Below are positions 17,928-25,506 of a DNA stretch of 64,000 nt, in pieces. Within the stretch, counting starts at the first letter, position 1; the number at the start of each line of letters is the position of its first letter. The notes beneath the pieces were generated by a model. The model had not been told where the DNA came from. It worked only from the letters and a program-made list of their open reading frames with translations, and did no database searches. The position numbers were made by a program, and so were the translations under genes. Origin of the DNA: Flavobacteriales bacterium UBA974 (GTDB taxonomy: Bacteria; Bacteroidota; Bacteroidia; Flavobacteriales_D; Sanyastnellaceae). The DNA is taken from assembly GCA_002292405.1 (NCBI GenBank), contig DBBW01000003.1, positions 74,037 through 138,036 of the forward strand, read 5' to 3'.

Positions 17928-19787
17928 CTACTCTACGGTTACGCTTTTTGCAAGATTTCTGGGCTGGTCAACATTACAACCACGTAAAACAGCAATTTTA
18001 TAACTTAACAGCTGAAGAGGAATAGAGGTTAGCAATGGAGAAAGCGATGGATCACATTCAGGAATGGTTATCACGTAATCAGCAAGCGCGGAAGCCGCTT
18101 TGTCACCTTCAGTAACAACCACAACTAAGCGACCACCTCTTGCTTTTACTTCTTGAATATTACTAACAACCTTTTCATAAACATCATCCTTTGGGGCGAT
18201 AAAAATAACAGGAAGGCTTTCATCAATTAGCGCTATAGGTCCGTGCTTCATTTCCGCTGCAGGATAGCCTTCAGCATGTATGTAGCTAATTTCTTTTAGC
18301 TTAAGAGCTCCTTCAAGCGCGACGGGGAATTGGTAACCCCTCCCTAAGTAAAGAGCGTTGGCTGATTCTGCAAATTCATTAGCGAATGCGTAAATAAGAT
18401 CAGCTTGTTTAAGGACAGATTCGACTAATTCGGGAATTCCATTTAATTCTGTGATTAACCTTAAGAATCGCTCCCTTGGCAACCGGCCCTTTTTAACTCC
18501 AACATGAAGAGCTATCAACATTAAAACAGCAATCTGAGAGGTAAAAGCCTTGGTGGATGCAACACCAATTTCTGGGCCTGCGTGTGTATATGCGCCACTG
18601 TGAGCTTCTCGCGTTATACTTGAACCCACGACATTACACAAACCGAAAATATGAGCTCCTGCGTCCTTAGCGGTTTTAATAGCGGCTAAGGTGTCTGCTG
18701 TTTCACCACTTTGTGAGATTGCGATCACAATGTCATCTTCTCTAATTACAGGGTTTCGATATCTAAATTCGGAAGCATATTCAACCTCTACAGGTATACG
18801 AGTGTAGTCCTCAAATAAATATTCCGCAACCAGTCCAGCGTGCCAGCTTGTACCACAAGCCAGTATAATAATACGAGATGCATTTTCCCATTTCTCCCAA
18901 TGATCATCAACCCCTGCGATTCTAACCCTTCCTTTCTTCAAATTAATCCGGCCTCTCAATGAATCACGAATAGACCTCGGCTGCTCAAAGATTTCCTTGA
19001 GCATAAAATGCTCATAACCACCTTTTTCGAGGGATTCAATCTCTAATTCTAAAGCCTGTACTTGAGGAGTAACCTTTAAGTTTGAAATTGTTTTTATTCG
19101 AAGACCGTTATCTAATTCTAAAGATGCAATTTCTTCATCTTTTAAGTAAACTACATTTTTTGTGTAAGGTACTATTGGTGTAGCGTCAGAGGCGGCATAA
19201 TAAGCACCATCCTCACCCAACCCTATTACAAGAGGAGATGACCTTCGAGCCGCGATTAATTTTGTTGGATTATCCTTATCGATGACAACAATGGCATAGG
19301 CGCCCACAACTTGATTTAAGGCTGCTCTAACAGCATCAAACAATTCCAGTTCACCATTGGTCATAACCTCTTCAATTAGGTGAACTAAAACTTCAGAGTC
19401 AGTATCACTTAGCAAGGCATGTCCCCTATTGTGTAATGTTTCTTTTATTAAGGTATAATTCTCAATAATACCATTGTGAACTAAAGCTATACGGTTTGAT
19501 TCAGCTCTGTGAGGATGAGCATTTATATCATTCGGTGGACCGTGTGTTGCCCAACGCGTGTGACCAATAGCAACGGTGCTTGTAAACGCTTCTTCACCAA
19601 TATGATCAAGTAGATCACTTACTTTACCTTTCTTTTTTTTTATTACGAGTTTATTGCCACGATTTCCATCAGACTCAATAAGAGCTATACCAGAGCTGTC
19701 ATACCCTCGGTACTCAAGGCGTTTAAGGCCATTAATTACAATAGGTAAGGCGGGTTTGGGTCCGATATAAGCTACAATTCCACACAT
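17928..19787 (-). CDS. glmS: glutamine--fructose-6-phosphate aminotransferase (isomerising)
   Basis: The protein has 619 residues, close to the usual 610. The N-terminal nucleophile Cys2 follows the initiator Met (MCGIVAYIG); the glutaminase domain includes HTRWATHGPP near residue 75 and DTDSEVLVHLIEE near 127. Two SIS domains follow, with SQSGETADTLAAI near 355 and the C-terminal KSVTVE tail that closes over the sugar site. It makes glucosamine-6-phosphate for peptidoglycan and LPS. It is the last gene of a reverse run GT5-like, DUF4270, glmS with gaps of 27 and 31 bp, an order I recall as common in this phylum. Confidence 0.97.
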   Translation of the reverse strand: MCGIVAYIGPKPALPIVINGLKRLEYRGYDSSGIALIESDGNRGNKLVIKKKKGKVSDLLDHIGEEAFTSTVAIGHTRWATHGPPNDINAHPHRAESNRIALVHNGIIENYTLIKETLHNRGHALLSDTDSEVLVHLIEEVMTNGELELFDAVRAALNQVVGAYAIVVIDKDNPTKLIAARRSSPLVIGLGEDGAYYAASDATPIVPYTKNVVYLKDEEIASLELDNGLRIKTISNLKVTPQVQALELEIESLEKGGYEHFMLKEIFEQPRSIRDSLRGRINLKKGRVRIAGVDDHWEKWENASRIIILACGTSWHAGLVAEYLFEDYTRIPVEVEYASEFRYRNPVIREDDIVIAISQSGETADTLAAIKTAKDAGAHIFGLCNVVGSSITREAHSGAYTHAGPEIGVASTKAFTSQIAVLMLIALHVGVKKGRLPRERFLRLITELNGIPELVESVLKQADLIYAFANEFAESANALYLGRGYQFPVALEGALKLKEISYIHAEGYPAAEMKHGPIALIDESLPVIFIAPKDDVYEKVVSNIQEVKARGGRLVVVVTEGDKAASALADYVITIPECDPSLSPLLTSIPLQLLSYKIAVLRGCNVDQPRNLAKSVTVE

Positions 19788-19818
19788 ATTTTTCAGCTAA
19801 AATTTTTACGAAACTAAC

Positions 19819-21186
19819 CTAATGGCTGTAAGTAATTACAAGACGTGGACGCTTTTCTTCTACACTGGTTCCATTTAGCACGACTCCTTGAATAGAAATC
19901 CCCGCTCTACTTGACACGATATAAAATGGAGGGATGGGGTTTTCTGGAGAAAAATTTCCGTAATAAGTCCCCGAACTTCTATTTAGGAGATGCTGTATGC
20001 TTCTAGAGATGTTAAAGCGATAACTTTTGTTTTGAGAATCATAATACCCATCAATATTAACCCCCAAACTCATTTGATCAGCTGTTGATATTGGACTCCC
20101 TTCCGGATTTTCAGTTAAAATATAAAGCTGCTCTTGAGGAGGATATCTTGAGTCAAAATAAGAATCATCTAGCGTAATAATTAACTCAGCTTTCTGAATC
20201 GCACAACCCAAGGATACAGTATCTCCCGATTCCGTGATAGAATCGTTTATAGACTCTAAGAAGGGTATTTTTAGATGTGTCTTTAACCCAGCGCCTGACA
20301 TTATGTAAAGAGATCTGCTTCCGTCTACAAATACAGAATCATTAACGGGTGAGTTTAAACTAGACAGTGCAGCGACATAATCCTGAGAAAACATATTTAC
20401 CCTCGCGCTAAGCGGTGAGATAATAAAATCGTAAAAAGAAGTGTCGGTATCATTGTGATAGTGTAGTCTCATCAAGCTAAGCCCAGATGAGATATCTATG
20501 CCAGCAGCACCTACACCATCTCCTTGTGTAGAAACGACTATCCCAGGGAAGAAGTCTAACCAAGACTCATTGTTGCTAAAAACGGAGGTGTCTTGATTTA
20601 AAATTGATTGGCCTAATGCGGGTTTAAGGTTCAACCTAATTTGAGACACGATCGTATCCTCATCTATAATAAGATCATCTGATGGGTTTAGAGAAATTTC
20701 ACCTTGAAACTCATCATTTAGGATTTCGTGAGTTACTTCTGGGTTAAAGTTAGAGTAATAAGTTGAATCGAGAGAAATAGAATCAGCCAATTGTTGAACC
20801 AGAAGACTTTGTGGGTTGAGTTGGCCATATGTATCGCCTGTGAAGCGCAAGCTGAGAAAAAGACTATCAACTTGGGGATTTGTTCCGAAGTTTACACCCG
20901 GAGCGCTCAATCGCAATTGAGTTGCAAAACCTGCAGTAGTCCAACCTATTCTTGGTTGGAAAACACGCCCCAAGACAGCGGTACTCAACTCGTCGGTTTC
21001 AAGGGAGTCCTCTCTAACAGTGAATATTTCAAGAGTGAGCGTGTCTGTAGTGACTAAGTCAAGAAGATCGGTTTCAGGCTGTAATCCCAATCCTATAGAA
21101 GATTCCGGCTTTAGGCATCCCGTAAAAAGAACAATGCAACATAAAAATAATAAAAACGCAATTTTGACACTAAAAAGATGCTTCAT
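19819..21186 (-). CDS. DUF4270 lipoprotein
   Basis: The protein has 455 residues with a lipoprotein signal ending LFTGC (lipid on Cys24). The start of the mature part, SSIGLGLQPETDLLDLVTTDT, is characteristic of DUF4270, whose members begin with a G-x-x-x-x-P segment and a list of Thr-rich strands. The fold appears to be all beta, and the function is unknown. It lies between the GT5-like gene and glmS, which hints at a link with envelope sugar metabolism, but that is only context. Confidence 0.85.
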   Translation of the reverse strand: MKHLFSVKIAFLLFLCCIVLFTGCLKPESSIGLGLQPETDLLDLVTTDTLTLEIFTVREDSLETDELSTAVLGRVFQPRIGWTTAGFATQLRLSAPGVNFGTNPQVDSLFLSLRFTGDTYGQLNPQSLLVQQLADSISLDSTYYSNFNPEVTHEILNDEFQGEISLNPSDDLIIDEDTIVSQIRLNLKPALGQSILNQDTSVFSNNESWLDFFPGIVVSTQGDGVGAAGIDISSGLSLMRLHYHNDTDTSFYDFIISPLSARVNMFSQDYVAALSSLNSPVNDSVFVDGSRSLYIMSGAGLKTHLKIPFLESINDSITESGDTVSLGCAIQKAELIITLDDSYFDSRYPPQEQLYILTENPEGSPISTADQMSLGVNIDGYYDSQNKSYRFNISRSIQHLLNRSSGTYYGNFSPENPIPPFYIVSSRAGISIQGVVLNGTSVEEKRPRLVITYSH

Positions 21187-21213
21187 TAATTGTCGAGAAT
21201 GTTTTTATTAACC

Positions 21214-22038
21214 CTATATAACCTCAGTTTCAACACCGATCACCTCATCGTAGAATGAGTTTATCTCTGCGAGATACCCCTCGTTTCCAGGAAATTTTAA
21301 AACCGGAACGTCAGAGGCGTTAATTTGATCGAGAGTCTCTTCATCTAAATCTTCAGAAGCAGCTATAATTGCGTCAGCATTTTCAATAGCGATAGCATTC
21401 ATGTTATTGAAGGTAGGATGATTAATTGTTTCTGCTTGATCAGATGGGATTCCATCAAGAACAATTTTATCCGCCATTCTTTGATCTAATTTACCATCGA
21501 ATCCCTCATCATAGATGCTGCAAACAATCTTGCTATTCGCGAAGTAAGGATCGTCTTTGTAATTGTTTTTAAGATAAAGAGGTAGAAGGTTGGCCATCCA
21601 TCCATGACAATGGATAATATCGGGAGCCCAACCAAGCTTTCTGACAGTTTCTAAAACACCACGAACAAAGAAAATAGCTCGAACATCAGAGTCGCTAAAC
21701 AACTCATCATTAGAATCATAAAGGACAGCCTTACGCTTAAATAAATCATCGTTATCGATGAAGTATACTTGCATTCTTGCAGTGGGGATTGACGCAACCT
21801 TAATAATTAGAGGATGATCAACATCATCAATATTTAAATTCATCCCCGAAAGCCGAATCACCTCATGAAGTTGATGCCGTCTCTCATTAATTTTTCCAAA
21901 CCGTGGCATAAACACTCGTATTTCCCTATCCTTGTCACTAGCTCCCTGAGGAAGATGTCTAGATATCGAGCTCATCGGAGTTTCTGGGAGGAAAGGAACT
22001 AAGTGCTGGGATACGTATAAAATTCGTTTTTTGCTCAT
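21214..22038 (-). CDS. glycogen/starch synthase-like protein, GT5 N-domain only
   Basis: The protein has 274 residues from the ATG at 22038 (MSKKRILYVSQH); an upstream ATG at 22110 would add a tail that crosses the predicted promoter, so I reject it. It matches the N-terminal GT5 domain of glycogen synthase: the start strand, HEVIRLSGMNL, DDLF in the middle and APDIIHCHGWMANLLPLYL near 160. The C-terminal nucleotide-sugar-binding half is absent, and the usual N-terminal KTGGL loop reads PETPMSSI. It is therefore unlikely to be a normal ADP-glucose transferase. Short forms like this next to panC/DUF4270/glmS are, as I recall, widespread in Bacteroidota. Role unknown. Confidence 0.82.
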   Translation of the reverse strand: MSKKRILYVSQHLVPFLPETPMSSISRHLPQGASDKDREIRVFMPRFGKINERRHQLHEVIRLSGMNLNIDDVDHPLIIKVASIPTARMQVYFIDNDDLFKRKAVLYDSNDELFSDSDVRAIFFVRGVLETVRKLGWAPDIIHCHGWMANLLPLYLKNNYKDDPYFANSKIVCSIYDEGFDGKLDQRMADKIVLDGIPSDQAETINHPTFNNMNAIAIENADAIIAASEDLDEETLDQINASDVPVLKFPGNEGYLAEINSFYDEVIGVETEVI

Positions 22039-22069
22039 AGTTATTGCTCTCTTCAGATTGGACGAACAA

Positions 22070-22100
22070 CAAATATAGCTATTTTTACGGTAAATTCCAA
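22070..22100 (-). promoter_or_regulatory. Bacteroidota-type promoter for the GT5-like/DUF4270/glmS operon
   Basis: On the reverse strand TATATTTG (22077-22070) fits the -7 consensus TAnnTTTG, and TTGG (22100-22097) lies 19-20 bases upstream as a -33 element. The ATG at 22038 follows after a leader of about 25 bases. Confidence 0.55.
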
Positions 22101-22140
22101 GTAAATCCAAAGGTTTCAGGCCTGGAGATTTTGATAAAAA

Positions 22141-22983
22141 ATGATAATACTTAAGTCGACAATAGAATTAAATAACTGGTTTATAGAAAATATAAATGAG
22201 TTCGGGGAGAACATGGGGTTTGTTCCTACAATGGGAGCGCTGCATAAGGGCCATGCATCATTAATTGAGAAAGCATCAAGGGAGTGTCAAATTGTGGTGG
22301 TTAGTATTCTGGTAAATCCCACTCAATTCAATGAAAAAGCAGACTTGGAGTCCTACCCAAGGGATTTAGATAATGATGTAATTGTTGCTGAAAAAGCTGG
22401 CGCCACGATTTTATTTACCCCCACACCTAAAGATATTTATGGAGGGACGCCCTATGCTGAACCAGTTGATTACGGATTGATAACTTCAACCTTTGAAGGC
22501 CTTAGCAGGCAAGGCCATTTTGACGGAGTTGTGTCCGTAGTTGACAAATTGTTTTTAGCGGTAAAGCCAAACAGAGCTTATTTTGGCTCCAAAGACTTAC
22601 AACAAGTAGCTGTAGTGGAAAAGATGTCAAGTGAAAGACATCCTAAGATTAAGATTGTCAGTTGTGATCTCATAAGAGATGAAAATGGCCTTGCGCTAAG
22701 CTCAAGAAATATCAGGTTATCGGATGCAGGCATTCTTGTAGCCCAAAACATCTCACAAGAACTTCAAATAGTTGCGGAAAGAGTTAAAGAGGGTAGGGAT
22801 GTGATTGACTCGGTTGAGATTGCTAAGCAAAACTTGAAAAACGTAGAAGGTTTAGAACTTGAATATATTAGCGGTGTGAACGATCAAACGTTTTCGATAA
22901 GCACAGAGAATAGAGGTTGGTCACATATTATTATTGCGGCAAGAGTCGAAGGTGTAAGACTGATAGACAATATTGAATTGTAA
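22141..22983 (+). CDS. panC: pantothenate synthetase
   Basis: The protein has 280 residues, the normal length. The nucleotidyltransferase-fold signatures are visible: GFVPTMGALHKGHASLI (26-42, HIGH-type His), VSILVNPTQFNEKADLESYPR (55-75) and the KMSKS-like segment ALSSRN near 185. It condenses pantoate and beta-alanine with ATP, the last step to pantothenate and so to coenzyme A. It is divergent from the GT5-like gene (102 bp between starts). tatA follows after 29 bp. No panB or panD is adjacent. Confidence 0.96.
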   Translation: MIILKSTIELNNWFIENINEFGENMGFVPTMGALHKGHASLIEKASRECQIVVVSILVNPTQFNEKADLESYPRDLDNDVIVAEKAGATILFTPTPKDIYGGTPYAEPVDYGLITSTFEGLSRQGHFDGVVSVVDKLFLAVKPNRAYFGSKDLQQVAVVEKMSSERHPKIKIVSCDLIRDENGLALSSRNIRLSDAGILVAQNISQELQIVAERVKEGRDVIDSVEIAKQNLKNVEGLELEYISGVNDQTFSISTENRGWSHIIIAARVEGVRLIDNIEL

Positions 22984-23012
22984 GTTGTAACTTTGTAGTA
23001 AATTAAAAAGTC

Positions 23013-23177
23013 ATGGGTATAGGTGCTCCTCAATTAATTCTCATTGCCCTTGTGGTGTTGTTGCTTTTCGGTGGTCGTAAAATACCTGAGCTTATGAGAG
23101 GTTTAGGTCAAGGCGTAAAAGAATTCAAAAACGCAACAAACGACAAGAAGAAAGACGACGAAAAAAAAGATAAGTGA
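23013..23177 (+). CDS. tatA: Sec-independent translocase TatA/TatE-type subunit
   Basis: This 54-residue gene is easily missed. It has one membrane helix (about 6-20), then the FGGRKIPELMRGLGQGVKEFK hinge and amphipathic helix (19-39) that define TatA/TatE, and a short Lys/Asp tail. TatA oligomers help folded proteins with twin-arginine signals cross the inner membrane. The TGA stop overlaps the GTG start of the lytic transglycosylase gene (GTGA). Confidence 0.93.
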   Translation: MGIGAPQLILIALVVLLLFGGRKIPELMRGLGQGVKEFKNATNDKKKDDEKKDK

Positions 23178-24418
23178 ATCGAGAGATTTATTTGGTTTTG
23201 ATTGCGATTGCAGTGTCGCTCCAAGTTTCTTTTGCCCAAACTCAAGCAGATTCATTAGAATCGACGAAACTTATTGAAATAAATACGGAACCTTTTTCTT
23301 GGGAAACACAATGGCAAATTTGGTGTGAGTCGCAGGATTGCGTTAGTTCAGACACTTCACTTTGGAATATTATTGGAGAACCTCATCTCGAACTAGACAC
23401 AACTGTTATGAAGTCTCGGATGGCGATTTTAGATATGTCTTCAGCGCTTAATTTATCGTGGAACCCAATATCTCACACAAGAGTAGCCCTGTATGTTGAT
23501 AGACGCAAAAGAGGACTCGGAACGATGCTTGGCAGAGCGCCTGCGTTTTTCCCCCTTTTCGAGGAAGTGCTTGATAAGAAAGGCTTGCCTTTGGAGTTAA
23601 AATACCTTCCAATTGTTGAAAGCGCATTAAATCCCGAAGCCAGATCTCAAGCAGGAGCAAGAGGTTTGTGGCAATTCATGTATTACACAGCTAAGGCGGA
23701 AGGGTTGAGGATAGACAGCTATATAGATGAGAGAAAGGACCCAAGAAAAAGCACAGAAGCTGCTTGCAACCACCTCAATAGGCTCTACAGGATGTATGAT
23801 GATTGGTTTTTAGCACTTGCAGCTTATAACGCTGGTTCTGGTAACGTAAATAAGGCGATTAGGAGAAGTGGAGGGAAAGAAAACTATTGGGAGATACGTT
23901 CTTTTCTTCCTAAAGAAACGAGGAACTATGTGCCAAATTTTCTAGCGGTTGTTTACTTGATGGAGTATCACGCAGAGTATGGAATTGTTCCTAGAAATGA
24001 AATCCCTGGCTTTCTGACAACAGACACTATAAATATACAAGGGCCGTTAAGAATAGACCAAATTGCACAATTTCTAAACGCTTCAGAGGAGGAGTTAAAA
24101 ATACTTAATCCCATTTACAGTCGCAATATTATCCCGGGACCAGGAGAAAATTTTACAGTTAGGATCCCATTGGAGATGACGGCTGAATTTTTAGCTCATG
24201 AATCAGAAATGAGGGGTTTTAAACCAGAGCTAACACCTGAAATCAAGTATGAGCCAGACCCTATTTTTTATAGGGTGAAATCTGGCGATGTTCTAGGCAC
24301 GATTGCTCAAAAACATGGGGTTTCAGTTCGTAAATTAAAAGACTGGAACGGCTTGAAGAATTCCAGAATAAATATTGGACAAAGACTGATTATTCACGGA
24401 GATCCATCAAAAATATGA
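23174..24418 (+). CDS. MltD-like lytic transglycosylase with LysM
   Basis: The protein has 414 residues. A signal peptide (1-21) precedes a family 1 lytic transglycosylase domain (about 125-270), with catalytic Glu149 in LPIVESALNP, then GARGLWQFM (161-169) and LAAYNAGSGNV. A single LysM motif follows at the C-terminus (about 365-408: YRVKSGDVLGTIAQ...). The family cleaves peptidoglycan glycan strands to form 1,6-anhydro ends. It starts with GTG overlapping tatA, and its stop overlaps the next ATG (ATGA), so three genes are coupled. Some homologues carry two LysM repeats. Confidence 0.93.
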   Translation: MNREIYLVLIAIAVSLQVSFAQTQADSLESTKLIEINTEPFSWETQWQIWCESQDCVSSDTSLWNIIGEPHLELDTTVMKSRMAILDMSSALNLSWNPISHTRVALYVDRRKRGLGTMLGRAPAFFPLFEEVLDKKGLPLELKYLPIVESALNPEARSQAGARGLWQFMYYTAKAEGLRIDSYIDERKDPRKSTEAACNHLNRLYRMYDDWFLALAAYNAGSGNVNKAIRRSGGKENYWEIRSFLPKETRNYVPNFLAVVYLMEYHAEYGIVPRNEIPGFLTTDTINIQGPLRIDQIAQFLNASEEELKILNPIYSRNIIPGPGENFTVRIPLEMTAEFLAHESEMRGFKPELTPEIKYEPDPIFYRVKSGDVLGTIAQKHGVSVRKLKDWNGLKNSRINIGQRLIIHGDPSKI

Positions 24419-25506
24419 GAATCACAAGCTGGAAGATATTGCTGCTTTTAACGACAATTCTTTTGGGGTGTTTTAGTCAGGAAGGGGCACGATCACCGCT
24501 ACCTGGTAGAGTCGGTCCTCAGGGTGAAGTTTTGGTTGTTTGCTCTGATGGGGTTTGGTCTAGAGCAGTAGGAGATAGCTTATCAAACATCTTAAATAAG
24601 CCCTATGCGGTGCTGCCCCAAATGCATACTGAGACGTATGAACCTATGTTCGATGTGGTGCATAAGAACAGGCAAGATTTCAATAAGTTTTGGAAACCAC
24701 ACAGAAATATAATTGACGTAGAAATTGCTGACAGAGTTGATACGCAAGACGCTTCGGTTGTTTTTTACAAGGAAAAATATTCTAAAGGTCAGGTGTACAT
24801 TGTTGCAAAAGGCAGGACAGAATTAGAAGTTGCGGAAGCGATTGCACGCAGGTCATCAGAAATGCTGAGCTTATTCCACGATGTTGAAGTGAAGAGGACA
24901 ACATATGTGACAGGAGCTTCTGTAGACGAAGTAATAAAAAGGAAAATAGGTGAGGCTTGGGGTTTTGACATCCTTGTGCCGAAAGGCTCGTATGCTGTGA
25001 GAGTAGATACTGCGTTTACTTGGATTGACAGACAACTTACAAGGTTTAGAGGAAGTGACAATCACGATGTGCAGGAAGCCTTCTTCATTCACTGTGAACC
25101 TTACTTGGGGGAATGGCAATTTTCGCTTGATTATCTTCTTAAACGAAGAGACGAGCTTACAAAAGAATTTGTGAATGGTCCAACAAAAGGTAGCTATATG
25201 AAGGTAGAAAGACGCATGATACCATCTTATGAAGAGATGTTATTTAAAGGAGAATTTGCTTCTGAAATTCGCGGGCTTTGGAGAATGGAAAACGATTTTA
25301 TGGGTGGCCCATTTTACAGCCTTACTTTCTATGACAAACCTCACAAAAGATTAGTCACTGTGGAAGGGTATGCCTACGCTCCTTATTTTGACAAACGTCA
25401 GTATATGAGAGAGATAGAAGGGATCGTAAAATCAGTGAGTCCGTTTACCAGCTCACTTATCGACGACAAAGCGAGTGCTGTTGACGAATCCGCCTTGATC
25501 GAATAA
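24415..25506 (+). CDS. DUF4837 lipoprotein
   Basis: The protein has 363 residues with a lipoprotein signal ending LLGC (Cys19). The sequence matches DUF4837: a GEVLVVCSDGVW opening after the anchor, a middle HDVQEAFFIHCEPY segment, then RGLWRMENDFMGGPFYSLTFYD and a final RLVTVEGYAYAPYFDKR. Function is unknown. It is coupled to the transglycosylase by a 4 bp overlap, so a role in the cell envelope is likely. Its last 54 bp are also the end of the M1 peptidase gene on the other strand, and the tail (after about residue 345) looks unconserved. Confidence 0.85.
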   Translation: MRITSWKILLLLTTILLGCFSQEGARSPLPGRVGPQGEVLVVCSDGVWSRAVGDSLSNILNKPYAVLPQMHTETYEPMFDVVHKNRQDFNKFWKPHRNIIDVEIADRVDTQDASVVFYKEKYSKGQVYIVAKGRTELEVAEAIARRSSEMLSLFHDVEVKRTTYVTGASVDEVIKRKIGEAWGFDILVPKGSYAVRVDTAFTWIDRQLTRFRGSDNHDVQEAFFIHCEPYLGEWQFSLDYLLKRRDELTKEFVNGPTKGSYMKVERRMIPSYEEMLFKGEFASEIRGLWRMENDFMGGPFYSLTFYDKPHKRLVTVEGYAYAPYFDKRQYMREIEGIVKSVSPFTSSLIDDKASAVDESALIE

